Notes: a model not told the origin generated them from the sequence alone. Counted from the first letter of the stretch, positions 1-11,709 are shown. The stretch: 64,000 bases of DNA from Rhabdophis nuchalis (GCA_039707465.1 CM077651.1:17757519-17821518), one strand, 5' to 3'. Numbers and translations are program-made.

Positions 1-477
1 TGCATCTTTACAGTTATATTTTCCCCTTCTATGCATTCTAATTTTACATTTGTGGCCACCTTGTTTTTCAGTCCTTTATTTAGTTGTTTATGTTTAGTCA
101 TTTGCGTCAGGCTATTATATTTCCTTTGTTATATTGCATATCTTTTTCTTATGTTTGTATAGCTTAAACTATTTTTTCTACCTTCTTATCACTGTATCCC
201 GCTTCTTCTACAACACATTTTACATTTCCCGATTTCTTATTTCGGTCATCTAACCATTCATACCATTTCCCACAAACTAAATAGTATTCTGAATCCTCCT
301 TTCCTTGACTTTCCTTAGTCAATTTTTTCCATCTCTGGGCATTCTAAAATCTTCCTTATTACCTCGTCTTCGTTTGGTACTGTGTTGTTTTTCCATTTTT
401 CTGTGTATGATATTCTAGCCGCTGTGATAGTATGTAAAATTAGGTGTAGCATTTCTTTACTGAACTTTTACATTCGA
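1..477 (-). pseudogene. L1 LINE ORF2 C-terminus and 3' region, fragment
   Basis: On the minus strand, about 480 down to 310 reads as a short L1-like ORF2 tail containing ARISYTEKWKNN and a following acidic stretch, RKILECPEMEK. This resembles the end of reptile L1 reverse transcriptase proteins. Further down the strand come several stops and AT-rich sequence, as in a decayed C-terminus plus 3' untranslated region. The window edge cuts it on one side and a SINE fragment abuts the other. Non-functional. The L1 assignment is from motif memory. Confidence 0.5.
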
Positions 478-559
478 AAGTACAGATTCGAACTGCCAAA
501 CTGCCGACCTTTCTGATTGACAAGCTCAGCATCTTAGCCATTGAGCCACTGCGTCCCTC
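478..559 (-). repeat. Sauria-type SINE, head fragment
   Basis: Reverse complement of the tRNA-like head shared by the SINEs at 1864, 29702 and 47918: a 'gtggctcaatggctaagatg' type start, a 'cttgtcaatcagaaagg' box and a 'gttcgaatc' B box. Only about 80 bp remain; the body and tail are missing. It lies between an L1 tail and an L2 3' end. Confidence 0.75.
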
Positions 560-587
560 AAATTTATTAATATACTGAATATGAATA

Positions 588-1012
588 CCTCCCACCGACC
601 GATTCGCTCCCACAGAGAGGGCCTTCTCAGGGCGCCGACTGCCGGTCAATGCCGGCTGGCGACGCCCAGGAACAGGGCCTTCTCTGTGGCAGGGCCCGCC
701 CTCTAGAACGACCTCCCCCCCGAACTCCGCACCATCACGGACCTTCCCCTCTTCCGCCGCTCACTTAAGACACTTCTTTTCCAGCAAGCTGGACTGGTGT
801 AGAACTTGAATTTTAGAACAATAGAGCCTCAGCCAAGTTAGATAGGTTTTTTAATGGGATTTTAGCACAGGTTTTCTATTTAATTTCTTTTTAACTTTTG
901 TATATTGTTATTTATTGTATATTTTAATGTCCTGTGCACCGCCCAGAGTCCGTCTTGACGGAGATTGGTGCGGTTAACAAATCGAATAAATAACATAAAT
1001 AAATAAATAAAA
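588..1012 (+). repeat. L2-clade LINE 3' end, 5'-truncated
   Basis: Starts inside the ORF2 C-terminus; in one frame it reads RPIRSHREGLLR, then AFSVAGPAL, a stop, then NDLPPELR, the usual end of L2-clade ORF2. An AT-rich 3' untranslated segment follows, then a G+C-rich terminal hairpin (about 925-970, 'cctgtgcaccgcccagagtc') and a (TAAA)n-like tail. The same unit recurs at 16921 (-), 37776, 39490, 44463, 58866 and 63893 (-). Dead copy. Confidence 0.75.
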
Positions 1013-1402
1013 TGAATTGTGTAATATGCATTTAGGGGTATAGGTAGATTAGGGCTGCATATGCAGCTCCAATTTCAAGAAAGATTCTTGGATTTCTTTG
1101 TTGCTCTATCCCACATTTTGCTCAAAGCAAAGCCCAAACGTGGAAAATACAGAACATCAATTTAGACTGCAAATGAATTGTTTTAAGGAAGGAAAAGGAT
1201 TAAGATTACATTTGAGATCCATGTGTGATCTGATTTTTATTTGGTCTTAATTAAAAGACACTGCAAGTAATTTCCCACCCTTCTAAATTCAACGGGAAGC
1301 CACATCAACTGGCAAGAAAGGTTCAAAGTTTGATTCTTGTGTCAATTAGCTAAGAGTTCTACTGAGGATAGTATGTGGTAATTGGAACCTGGTACACACA
1401 GC
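1013..1402. other. Unassigned AT-rich interval
   Basis: I see no repeat family, ORF of note or RNA gene here. Confidence 0.4.
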
Positions 1403-1427
1403 TGTGTGTGTGTGTGTGTGTGTGTGA
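1403..1427 (+). repeat. (TG)n microsatellite
   Basis: About 12 uninterrupted TG units, directly followed by a 33-bp block (about 1428-1462) found in opposite orientation at about 55828-55860. Confidence 0.9.
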
Positions 1428-1513
1428 GACAACACCCTGGTAAGCCCCAATTAAGGGAGGAAGCATACTGTGACATAAGCATATACTTATTCCCTTGTCT
1501 CAGCTGATCAGGA

Positions 1514-1689
1514 TAAAACCAGTGGTCTAGTGGCAATTACAACTGCCTCACATGTAATACTTCCCTGGTTCGAATCCCAGTAAGGGTATGGCTAGCTGAT
1601 GAGAGCTAAATAGCTCAAAATAGATCTATCCTAGTCTCCCTTGCTTATTTATTTATCAGCTCAAAACCTAACACACACACACACACACA
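1514..1689 (+). repeat. tRNA-derived SINE (second family) ending in (CA)n
   Basis: Starts 'ccagtggtctagtggcaatt'; pol III B-box-like 'ggttcgaatccc' at about 1568; core 'tagctgatgagagctaaata'; tail 'tctatcctagtctccctt' with TTAT repeats and a CA run. Same family as 4018 (-), 14980 (-), 15830 (-), 47438 (-), 55425, 55645 and 55896. Distinct from the Sauria-type SINE because it lacks the 'gaacgactagcac' tail. Confidence 0.8.
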
Positions 1690-1850
1690 TGAATTCTGAG
1701 TTTTTGACTGAAACTGTCAGTCAATTAGAAATGTCCCAGAAAAATTCATCTGCCCCCTTGGCAGTACTCCAGAGGGCTTCACATTTCTGATTTTTGGAAT
1801 CTCAAAGATTCACAACCCTCTGTGTAGGCTTTCAACTTTTGGGGTGGTTT

Positions 1851-2208
1851 AAGCTGCTTTAAAGGGACACAATGGCTCAGTGGCTAAGATGCTGAGCTTG
1901 GCGATCAGAAAGGCCAGCAGTTCGGCAGTTCAAATTCCTAGCGCCATGTAATGGAGTGAGCTCCCGTTAGTTGTCCCAGCTTCTGCCAACCCATATAAAA
2001 ATGCAAGTAGAAAAATAGGGACCACCTTGGTGGGAAGGTAACAGTGTCCTATGCACCCTTGGTGTTTAGTCATGCCGGCCACATGACCACGGAGACATCT
2101 TCGGACAGCGCTGGCTCTTTGGCTTTGAAATGGAGATCAGCACTGCCCCCTAGAGTTGGGAACGACTAGCACATATGTGTGAGGGGAACCTTTACCTTAA
2201 GCTGCTTT
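1851..2208 (+). repeat. Sauria-type SINE, full length, with target duplication
   Basis: A tRNA-like head at 1864 is followed by the conserved body ('gtagaaaaatagggaccacc') and the Bov-B-like tail ending 'ggggaacctttacctt' at 2198. The 10-bp direct repeat aagctgcttt at 1851-1860 and 2199-2208 flanks it. Bov-B is known to mobilise SINEs with this tail. No coding capacity. Confidence 0.92.
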
Positions 2209-2296
2209 GAGCATCTTTGTTGTCTTGTGAGTACTTCTGGCATTTTTGAAAAGGAGAGATGGCATTCTCTACTTTTAAAGCATTCCAGATTAAATT

Positions 2297-2447
2297 ATCT
2301 AAAGTAGGGGTGTCAAACTGGTGGCCCACAAGCTGGATGCATCAGGCATAGGCCATGCCCACCCCAGCTCCACAAAGGCAAAAAACCCAAAAAAACCATT
2401 GTGATACGTCATGTGATGTGATCAAGTTTGGCACCCATGATCTAAAG
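2297..2447. mobile_element. Short non-autonomous hAT element (family 'ggggtgtcaaac')
   Basis: Element 2305-2439 (135 bp), bounded by imperfect terminal inverted repeats (taggggtgtcaaac on the left; complement of a similar sequence, gtttggcacccatg, on the right). The exact 8-bp duplication atctaaag lies at 2297-2304 and 2440-2447, the length typical of hAT transposases. A second copy is at 16737. Confidence 0.88.
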
Positions 2448-2515
2448 GATGATTAGTGCTACTAGCAATTAAGTGATCATGCAAATGTGTTTTGTTAAAA
2501 GCTTCAGCTAATTTG

Positions 2516-2838
2516 GAGAACCCCCCAATCCCACTCCTGGCTGGCCCTGCCCATCCCACATTGCCCCACCCAGGAGTCCCCACATAGCCTGTTTTGGATG
2601 CAGGTAAGTGCAGGAACGCACAGAGGCCTGGGGAAGGAGTAAAGCAGGTCTATCGGAAGTTTGGGAAGGCCAGAAATGGGCCCATTTCTTGCCTCCAGAG
2701 GGTCTCCAATGCCCAGGGAGGGCAAAAACACCACCCCGCTGTGGTGCAGGAGGCCGGCCAGGCCATGCCCACCATTGCCATGCCCAGCTAGCAACAGGGC
2801 AGAGAACATCTTGCTAAAATTTTGGATGCCCACCCCTT
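2516..2838 (-). mobile_element. Degraded non-autonomous hAT element
   Basis: The right edge 'ttttggatgcccacccc' resembles the terminal repeat of the element at 39222 ('cagtgggattcaaaaatg' reversed). The body shares 'gccagaaatgggcc', 'gagggcaaaaaca' and 'gcccagctagcaacagggca' with that family. I could not fix the left end or a target duplication. The overlapping frames of 60-110 codons are chance products of this G+C-rich body. Confidence 0.5.
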
Positions 2839-2840
2839 CA

Positions 2841-2851
2841 GATAGATAGAT

Positions 2852-2933
<82 letters not shown>
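2841..2933 (+). repeat. (GATA)n microsatellite
   Basis: About 23 GATA units with one early interruption ('gatgatag'). GATA repeats are the core of snake Bkm satellite DNA. A TATC array in the opposite sense lies at 43405. Confidence 0.95.
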
Positions 2934-3934
2934 AGTGAAGGAAATGCAGCCTAAAAGGGAAAGAGATGAAGTAATTGTCTTGATCAGGAAGCCATCAGGA
3001 AGCAGTGTGAATCTGGCAACAGTAGCAGTACTGAGTAGCATCCTTTCCCTATCTTTTTTTTTATTATTATAAAGCTCATTTCTATACAGATATGATGTCT
3101 GCTTCCAGAATTAGAAAAGCAGCATGAAAGAAAATATTCTGGAATGGACGGTTTCTTTTCAAGGCTTTTTCCTGGGGCAAATATAATATTCTTACGGCAT
3201 TATAGAGCTGTCATTTGAAAGACATATTTCTAAGAAGTTATTCATTCATTAAAATAAAAGCAAAGGGAAATAAAACCCACCTAAAAATGAGCTTGATTAT
3301 GATGAATCAAAAAGTTAAAATAAAATCATTGACTAGGTGTTTGGAGGATTATGAACGAATCCCACAGAAGCTATGGATTTCAGAAGCGTAGAAAAATGTA
3401 ATGTCAAAATTAAACTAGAGACTTTATAAAGCAGGCAAGCAGAGAATTTTGTAGGGGGTAAAATAAAAAATAAAAGCTCCATCAATGAGAAGTTGCAACA
3501 ACTTTGACGAGTGGACACAAATTATTTGCCTTCCGTAAAGATATTTCTATGACTTTATAACTGTTCTGGCATGTTATCTTGTATTATTCCTAGAGGACTA
3601 AAACCCAGTAGCAGAGGTGAGTCAAGCATGAAATTGGAAAGCACATCTTAAGGAGGAACAGGCTTAGACTTTATCTAAATAAGACACAGTAGCCATTAGT
3701 TGAGAAATCTACTGACCACAGTAAAACCAGTTCAGATGTGGTTGCACTCAACATAGTTGCATTCCTTTGGAGAAGGCAGGCATTCCCAGCTGCTTCTGAA
3801 AGATCATTTAGAAGATGAGGCCTGGAGGATTTTTGCTTAGCTTTGGATGGTGCCACAATTATTTCCTTATTTGCCTCTGTTCTCACCTAACCTGATGTTT
3901 ACAAGTTATTTTGCATGGAGTTGGCATTTAAGTC
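2934..3934. other. Unassigned interval
   Basis: AT-rich DNA with no recognised repeat and only short frames of up to about 70 codons. Confidence 0.4.
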
Positions 3935-3998
3935 GTGTGTGTGTGTGTGTGTGTGTGTAATATGTCTCTGTGTGTAATATGTGTGTGTGTGTGTGTGT
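3935..3998 (+). repeat. (GT)n microsatellite pair
   Basis: Two GT runs (3935-3958 and 3979-3998) separated by a 20-bp spacer. Confidence 0.9.
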
Positions 3999-4017
3999 AT
4001 TTTATTATGTTTGTGCT

Positions 4018-4162
4018 GATAAATAAATAAAGGGAGATTAGTATAGATCTCTTTCAAGCTATTTAGCTCTCATCAGCTAGCCATACCCTTACTGGGATTT
4101 GAACCTGGGAAGTATTACATGTGAGGCAGTTGTAATTGCCACTAGGCCACAGGTTCTCCTCC
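4018..4162 (-). repeat. tRNA-derived SINE (second family)
   Basis: Reverse complement of the SINE at 1514: B-box complement 'gggatttgaacctggg' at about 4095, core complement 'agctctcatcagctagccat', and a TTTA tail at the low-coordinate end. Nearly full length for the family. Confidence 0.85.
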
Positions 4163-5070
4163 TTGATATATACTGTATATATATATATATATATTGAAGC
4201 CTACAAACTTCAAATTTGGCATATATGTTCCTCTTGGCTTCTACATGCTCGCTAAGAAAGGATTTTTTGAAATGATAATTAGATCATTAGTATTTCTTAT
4301 ATTATTATTAACACACTCTGATGCTAAGGAGTTCTACTCCCCCTCCCCACCTGAAAAGAACTCTGTTCCAGCTGCCAATTGCCTCCCATTCTGTTACCTC
4401 AGTTCAAACTGGCAGACATTCCACTCCTTCACTCAGGAGCGGTCTGGGGCTCTTTATTGTGCTAAACGTCAGTACCACACCAAAATATCTATGCCTTCCA
4501 CCTATGGAACTGCATACGGACTCAAGGCAGTGGGAGCAATATTCCTGTATGTGTTTCAATCACTGATCACCACTGAGCCAACAGATTGAACTTGAAGTGA
4601 ACTGGATTTGTCCTGCATTGCTCGATCACACATAGTTTCATCGCAAAGCACAGGTATCCTCTGTGTGTATTTGTGTGTGCGCGTATTTTGAAGGTTAGTT
4701 TCAATAATAAAAACTAACACATGGAAAAAAGAATAAAAAGTGCTGGAGAAAAAGAAAGAAAAATCAAATGGCAACAGAGACATTTGTATGAATGGCAACA
4801 CATAAGACCGATTAATCATACCATGAGTTAATTGGGGTGGGGAGGGGAGAGTGAGAAATTGTACTTTTTATAAAGAGCAGGATTCCCCCCCCCCCAGGCA
4901 ACATAGGAGTACGGTGATCAAAGATCCCAAATAGTAGGTGATCATTGTCCCATTGCCCTAGTTCCCACAACTAGGAAGTGTAGATCAGCGTGTAATTAGA
5001 TTTGGTTTGGAAGTAACTTAATTTGAGTAGTCATTTCTTTTTTTTTCCCTTGGGATATCAGGTACAAAGA
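4163..5070. other. Unassigned interval with (TA)n and a C run
   Basis: Holds a short TA run (about 4172-4194) and an 11-base C run (4885-4895). A 131-codon frame at 4194-4589 starts inside the TA run, has no recognisable domain and is probably chance. Confidence 0.4.
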
Positions 5071-5078
5071 ATTAGGAC

Positions 5079-5310
5079 CAGGCGTGAGTTTCTGCCAGCG
5101 TTATTGCTGGTTTGGTGCATGTGCGATTTGCACAGTTGCCTGTAAATAGGTCTGTGTGTGCACAGAACAATAACAATGTCAAAAAAACATGACCGGGGAA
5201 CAGGTTCAGGGGTGTGGCAAGCCTGCCCTCCCTACCGGTTCAGTGACCCAGTTGCAATTTCGACTACCGGTTCACCAGATCTGGTGTGAACCAGTAGCAA
5301 CCTGCCTCTG
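5079..5310. mobile_element. Probable decayed hAT element
   Basis: Left edge 'caggcgtgagtttctgcc' and right edge 'gtagcaacctgcctctg' are imperfect inverted repeats. Internal 'ctaccggttcaccagatctg' is the body motif of the hAT family at 48598. No 8-bp target duplication could be seen. Confidence 0.45.
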
Positions 5311-6330
5311 ATTTCCATTGGCATCCTTCAATCTCAAAAGGCTATGGTATTGTGCTCTGGAAAGAGGTCCTAAAACAGCATCTGGTGTGGCTACGAAAGG
5401 CCAATTTGAGAGCGGCAATCCCTTCCACCCTAAGGGCAGATACCTTTTGTCCCCTGCCCGGCCCCCAGATTTTGCTGGTTCTGCCTCTTTGCCTCAGCCT
5501 TCTGAACAAGTGTCTCTTCGAATTGGCCAATGGAATTCAACGGGGTTGAACCTGGAGAGTTTGTGGGAACACAAGAACTCTAAGTTGAAGGCACACATAA
5601 CTCAGCCTATGCACCAAGCTCTGCCAGCTCTTCTCCTACAAAGGAGGTTTTAACATAAAACTGGAGATGAAGGGTTTTAAAAAATATCTTCACTTCATAG
5701 CATTGGAAAAGGAATGTTATAGACCCCGATAATGCTTTGAGTGGCATCATGTCCTATTACTGACATTCTTCCTGGAAGCACCCAAGAACCCATAGACAAT
5801 GAAAGATGTCTATTCAGCTGACAGCACTAGAAACCTTTGCTGTTAAAAAAAATTGTGGAAGGCTTCTTTGTAGCAACCTTAAAATAACACAAACTTCTCA
5901 AAAATCCAAACTCCCATTAGCTTCAAACAATACTGAATATTTCATTTCCCCTATGAATTTGAAAAGAAGGTAAAAATGGGCAAAGGGAGAGTATTACATT
6001 TTAGTTGGGTAATTGCAGAGAATATTGTTGCCAAGTCAATTGTTCCTTCTTAAGCACAGACATATCCCTGTTTCTGGTGTTTAGCTGTGAATTAAGGGGA
6101 AAATGCTTTTCTTTCAGGGTTTTAAAGATTTGCATGGTCATATTAAGACTAAACAATCTCTTTCCATGTGAACAAACCACATTGAGAACTTATGAAAGGT
6201 AATGGGGAGTTGCTTTGATTTATTTGTAGCAACTCAATTTTGCTTTAAGGTGGTATAGAAATTGGCATGCCATCTGCCCTAGAAAAATCAATGAGGATCT
6301 TTTTGTTCTGACCTAGGCTTCCCAAGATCA
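5311..6330. other. Unassigned interval
   Basis: 5318-5653 is G+C-richer and open for 111 codons, but shows no domain or repeat match I recognise. The rest is AT-rich. The 5.3-kb block could be a mobile-element remnant. Confidence 0.3.
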
Positions 6331-6909
6331 TGAAGTAGACTCCTTGTCCCGATAAAACCTCTTTTATTTAGGTTAAAGGGAATTCCTCTCCAGCAAAGTC
6401 CCAGCAAACAGTTTTTCATGAGATTTCACAACTACACACCTTTATCAGGCTTAGAGAGTTGCCAGGCCAATATCTTCCAAACACCACGCTGTAGCAGCAA
6501 TTACTTGGCAAGAATTCAGGAACAGATCTTCACCCTAATGAATTGAACTAATTGTTTTCTGCAGACTCCCCTCCCCTTTCAATCCTCTTTATTCCCTATG
6601 GGAGGGGGACATTCACCGTCCACCTGTGCCTTTACTCACAAGTCGGCCCTCGTTCCTTAACTGTTCCCTTCTCCTGGCAGCTCTGCATATGCACACATCA
6701 GGAATAGTCTCCAGCTGTTCTTCTGTCCCACTGATATCAGACTCTGAAAGCAGCTGATAACTGTCAGATAGCCCTGGCCCTATCTCTGCCTCCAATGCAG
6801 AGCGCTCATCAGAGCCTTCCCCAACTCCAGGACTGGCCCATGTTCCTCCCCAACCTCCTCACTGTCTGGGTCTGCCACCAACTCCTCTGGCTGCTGGCAG
6901 ATCACAACA
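6331..6909 (-). mobile_element. Possible solo LTR or LTR-like repeat
   Basis: On the minus strand it begins TGTTGTGATC and ends about 'ggagtctacttca', with an AATAAA-type signal (complement at 6363-6368) near the 3' edge, as in LTRs. A 60-codon minus-strand frame (6613-6795) rich in Glu, Ser and Arg lies inside. No reliable target duplication was found. It could instead be the 3' end of another retroelement. Confidence 0.35.
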
Positions 6910-7656
6910 GATTTTTCTCATACTCTGTGAGAAAGAGCAAATGTAGTATGCCTTTGGACCTAAAAAAAAGCTGAGTTAATGAATACAGAATATTACAGAT
7001 GTTCTGTCCAACATTTGTAATATATTTGAACATTAGTTTAATTCTATGGTTAGGATGACATTGGCACGGGTGACAGCCAAATAAAGCCGTCCAACCCTTT
7101 GTACATTTTGACCATTTGTAGTTGCTCCTGGCAAATTAGCCACCTCTAAGCGCAATTCACATCTCTTCAAACTTCTCCAGTATGTGATCCAACTTCTGTA
7201 GCTATAGTGATAACTTTTTTATAGTGCCAGCACCACTTAATTATTTGATATTCATATAAAATATCAAAAGATCTACTCATTGAATTTTGCTATTTATAAT
7301 CTGGCCAATGGTAGTTGAAGGAAATTAAAAACCTTTCCAAAGTATACACCTTATCTTGTCTTCTTTTCTATAATCTTATAAAGTCCAGCAATGAAATATG
7401 GAAAAGAGGAGGATGGAGAATACAATTGAATAACTCAACAAAAACTGACAAATCCATACAAAAGGTGTGTATGTGTCCCTGAAAATGAAAGATGTTTCTT
7501 CCAATGTGGAAAATGTGAGAAAAATTAAGTCAAGTATTATACAACTTTGAGATATGTGCTCCTAAATCATGAAATACTATTGATGTACTCTGTCCAGTTA
7601 CCAAGTACAATTAATTCAGAACTTTAAAGCATTCCGTAAAAGTTATGACATCAGGA
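6910..7656. other. Unassigned AT-rich interval
   Basis: No repeat family or gene recognised. Confidence 0.4.
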
Positions 7657-7904
7657 TATAATCAAGAGCCAAGGTGGCACAGTGGTTGGAGTGCAGTACT
7701 GCAGGCTACTTCAGCTGATTGCTAGTTGCAGTTCGGCAGTTCAAATCCCACCAAGCTCAAGGTTGACTCAGCCTTCCATCTTTCCGAGGTGGGTAAAAGA
7801 AGGACAAAAATTGTTGGGAGCAATATGCGGACTCTGTAAATTGCTGAGAGAGGGCTGTAAAAGCACTATGAAGCGGTATATAAGTCTAAGTGCTGTATAA
7901 CAAG
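7657..7904 (+). repeat. tRNA-derived SINE (third family)
   Basis: Head 'gccaaggtggcacagtggtt', B-box-like 'agttcaaatccc', body 'tcagccttccatctttccga' and 3' end 'gcggtatataagtctaagtg'. Near-matching flanks tataatcaag (7657-7666) and tataacaag (7896-7904) look like the target duplication. The other copy is at 29349. Confidence 0.8.
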
Positions 7905-9574
7905 CCAGCACAGTCTATGTTGTGGTAAAAAGTAAGGAACTGGCGGTCCAAAAACATCTGGGGGAAACCAAACAGTTTCTTTTAAATATAGATTATGTCA
8001 GAATCTGCAAATAAGAGCTTAGCTAGTGAATCAATAATCATCTCATCTTAACTCATATTCATGGATCAGAAGACTCAGGAATAAAAAGAAAGAGGCCTAT
8101 ATCAAAGCATCACAAATATCTACAAAAATATTTGTAACAAAAGACTGTGAGCTCTCTGCAAATAAAAAAAAGTTTCAAATAGATTTGGTTAGATTTATCA
8201 GGGAGACAAAGACAACATAAATTGTGGGAAGTGGATTTATAAATTTATGAATAAATTATAAAATAAATAAAAAAATAGCTATAAAATAGTAATGCTATTT
8301 CAAGTAAGGGAGCAGTTATTGATTTCCAAAGTTCTCCTCCTAGCCTGTCATTCTACAATCTTTGTATGCTAAATAATTTACTCGTAAATTCAGTAATGAT
8401 TTATTAATGTAAAATAGCCTGCCTCAGGATCTATATTTTTTGGCAGGAAAAATATTTTTAATAACATGGTAAAACTATCCATTAAATTTGTATTTTTAGC
8501 CAACGTAGTGAGAAAATATATCTATGTAGACATAAAATCACAAATATTGCAACTTTTTTTCCTGAGATTTTTTCCCTGGGTTTTTGTTTGTTTGTTTTGA
8601 TATGTACTTAATATTTCCTCAGATTTAAGGTAAGAAAGAGAAAGGAATTTTTTTTGCTAGAATAAACTTTTTGTTTGTTATAGTTTTTATATACAGTATA
8701 TTGTGTAAGTGATAACGTTTAAGTAAGTTAAACTTAAATTTGGTAGGGACATCAAATTATGACACGTATTCAACAGGTCACTGAGATTATGTTTTCAAAA
8801 AAAAAATCCATTTTCGAAACATAATTCTATCACCATGTAACTGTGTAGTCAGGCTCATGTTATGCTAGCCAGCTATTGCAAGGCTAAAATTTTATGTCCC
8901 TTATGCCAAAGACCTGGAGACAATCTGTTCTTCTCTTCTCTGAATGCTATTTGGTGGCAAAATCATTTCCATTCTCTAACAACATGATTGACGAAGTTGT
9001 TCAGCTATTTCAGAGTGGAGATGGGGGAAGGGATTCTTAATTGAAACAACCCCAACAGACTTTGATATTGAAAATAATGTGGAGAAGAAAATACATTGTG
9101 TATGATGTGTGACTTTTAAGAAAGTTTCAACCATTTGGGGAAAATAATAATATTGCAAACCATATTTGTTAGAGATTGTTCTTAGACAAACCTCTTAGAA
9201 ATAGAGACTATGCAAAAGGAAAACGTCTTAAATTTATAATTCCCACTAAAGGAAGTTTACATACAAAAGCCAGACACAAGGTTACCTGTGTCCACAGTTC
9301 TATTTCAGAGACTCTGAAACATCTAATTATGTGGATAAATTATTTGTAGAAAAAGCAAAACAAACAAACAAACAAAAAATAAATAAAAAACTGGAGTTCC
9401 TTATATAAAAATACAATACTTGAAACCAGACCACTATAGTGATTGATTTTAGAACGGGAAAATGTTAACATACATTTTCAATTTTGGGACTCCTTTAGAG
9501 CTTTCTTAGGCTAAGAAAGAACATTTTATAATTTTAAAAGGAGCATTCTGTCTCGGTCACTTTGTCCATCTACA

Positions 9575-9579
<5 letters not shown>
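7905..9579. other. Unassigned AT-rich interval
   Basis: About 1.7 kb with short homopolymer runs and no mobile element or coding pattern I recognise. Confidence 0.4.
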
Positions 9580-9652
<73 letters not shown>

Positions 9653-9686
9653 TCTATCTCTATCTCTATCCATCCATCCATCCATC
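9580..9686 (+). repeat. (TC)n / (TCTCTA)n / (CATC)n compound microsatellite
   Basis: A pure TC run to about 9638 passes into TCTCTA and then CATC units. A hAT element landed in the CATC part, using catccatc as target. Confidence 0.93.
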
Positions 9687-9840
9687 CAGTGGTGGGTTTC
9701 TGCAGGCTCGCACCTACTCACGAGAGCTGGTTGGTGAAATTTAGAGAACCGGTGAGAGGGGGTTCCACCGGCGTACCTGGAAGTAAATCTGGCCCGCCGC
9801 TGCCAGTGACCCAACGGGAAGGAAAGGAAGGAAGAAATGA

Positions 9841-9892
<52 letters not shown>

Positions 9893-10070
9893 ATTTATCA
9901 TCCCAATTGAGTCCAAAATTTTGGTTGCTAAGCAAGAGCGTTGTTAAATGAGTTTCACTACATTTTAAAAGGTGGCCACTCCCACCCTGTCTGCCAAGCC
10001 ATGCCCACAGAATAGGCCACACCTACAGAGTAGGTTCTAAAAAAATTTGAAACCCACCACTTCATCCATC
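9679..10070 (-). mobile_element. Non-autonomous hAT element with internal (GAAA)n
   Basis: Element 9687-10062 (376 bp): ends 'cagtggtgggtttctgcagg' and 'tttgaaacccaccactt' are inverted repeats. The 8-bp duplication catccatc at 9679-9686 and 10063-10070 flanks it, though this is also the local microsatellite unit. It carries a GAAA tract at 9841-9891. The same element in opposite orientation, with its tract at the same internal position, is at 51994. Confidence 0.87.
9841..9891 (+). repeat. (GAAA)n microsatellite inside a hAT element
   Basis: About 12 uninterrupted units, preceded by an impure GGAAG tract. It produces spurious Lys/Glu and Phe/Leu/Ser open frames on both strands. Confidence 0.95.
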
Positions 10071-11709
10071 CATATCTACATCTAACAATGGCTGTTTTGG
10101 GTTAGAAGTTGTGGAATGTGTTGAAAAAAATGCTTCTCATTAGATTCCCACATTGGTATGTGTAGAATTGGAATTGGGTTCCATTTTGGTGATTGCAACT
10201 GATCAGAACCTACTGAATACCACCTCTGAGTAGAATAATCTCAGACTTATTGGAGGAATTGGAGGAATTTGGACCACCCAGGTCTCAATATATTCCCTTT
10301 CTGTTCCTGAATTGGTTCTACTTTCTTCTTAAGTATAATATAGGATCAACTTGGACTTTCATAACTGAGATTGTAGCAATATGTTTGTCCTTTCTGCTGT
10401 AGTATAAAGTAAGTTAGAAGGTGATAGGTCCCTCAAGACATAAGACTGACAAATGTCTAAGATAGACATTTATTTCTTTATTCATTCAGCTCATTGCCTT
10501 CAACTTTGACATCTTATTACATACAAATTTCATGTTTACCATCAACAGCATGAGGGAGATCATCAGTGATCCAACTGCCAGGACATTGATCCATAATTAT
10601 TTGTCCACATTTCTCTGTTACAGACATATCTCTGTGTTCTTTCATAGGTCCCTCAACCTGTCACATTTGGAGTGTACCTGTCAATCCCCTGCCTGAGTAA
10701 TTAAAATCCCAAAGATGTTCATAGTTATTGTGATAGGCACCAACTTACAATATTTCAGGCATGGCAAGCTGGAATAAAACCTTAGGATAAATCAATTAAG
10801 TAATCATACCCTTGCTTATATAAATAATGATGTATGCTATGTTTATTTGAATTCATGCATTTCCTTTATTGTTTCTCCTGTGTTCTCCTTAAAAAGAGAA
10901 TTTTATTTCTATGACAGCCTGTGGCTGATAGTGCTAATCAGTTGTGGAGTTTGTGCCTTGAGCGAACGCACAATTCAAGGATATACGCTGCTATCTTTTC
11001 TCATCTCTTCCCAACAAACACAAGGTCAGCTTGTTAGGATAACAAGCAGAGCCTTGGCTCAATTCACATATCAAAGCTTCCATGTTTCTAGGAACATGTC
11101 AATAATGATTGTACACCAGGAAGGATACCCAGGTCTCTTTTCTGATGATTTCTTGCCAGTTATACAACAACGGCTTTTATATTTGGAATCTTTTGCTGGC
11201 ATATAACTCACGCTCAAACTGTCTGATCAACATTCGGTATAAGAGCTTAGCAACCTTGTCACTTTTGCTTTTGGCTGGTCTGACTGCAAGAGACCAGTGA
11301 GTCACTGTATCCTGCTTTGGAAATAATAAAAGATAATTGGATTTTCTCCAGTTGTGAATGCTTTGGGGCTGAAATTGTCATCCCACTGGCTATTATTTTC
11401 AGGAAGCAGATAGCTGTAGCTTCAGATCCATTAGTGTTGCAGTTGCTGTGGACATATTTTGGCTGCACCTAAAATTATTGAAGGCCTTGAAGTAGGATGG
11501 TAGCTCACATAAATGTCCATTCCTAACCAGGGAGACTAGCTAAAAGATAATCTGTGAGTTGTGATATCACGGCACAGGCTCTGCTTTTTTCACACTTCTT
11601 TTCACACCATGATTTTGTATACAACCTTGTAAGAGGTGGAGTTCATTTTGCAATATTAAAATATTCCTATTATCATGTCTTTCCTTCACCCTCATAAGTA
11701 GCAACATAG
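10071..11709. other. Unassigned interval
   Basis: A small hAT end ('cagaacctactgaataccac', about 10205-10236) lies near the start. The 119-codon frame at 10847-11206 has no recognised domain. Confidence 0.4.

Noticed and set aside
1514..1600. tRNA gene (B-box-like GGTTCGAATCCC)
   Set aside because: The head cannot be drawn as a full cloverleaf and continues into SINE body and tail; same for the other SINE heads.
2841..2933. CRISPR-like regular repeats
   Set aside because: A simple tetranucleotide microsatellite without spacers in a vertebrate genome.
4194..4589. 131-codon frame on plus
   Set aside because: Starts inside a TA run, has no domain, and a second frame is open over the same DNA.
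6613..6795. 60-codon acidic/basic frame on minus
   Set aside because: Within an LTR-like repeat; too short and without a domain to be called a gene.
9562..10022. Ser/Leu, Phe/Leu/Ser and Lys/Glu-rich frames
   Set aside because: Products of the (TC)n and (GAAA)n microsatellites.
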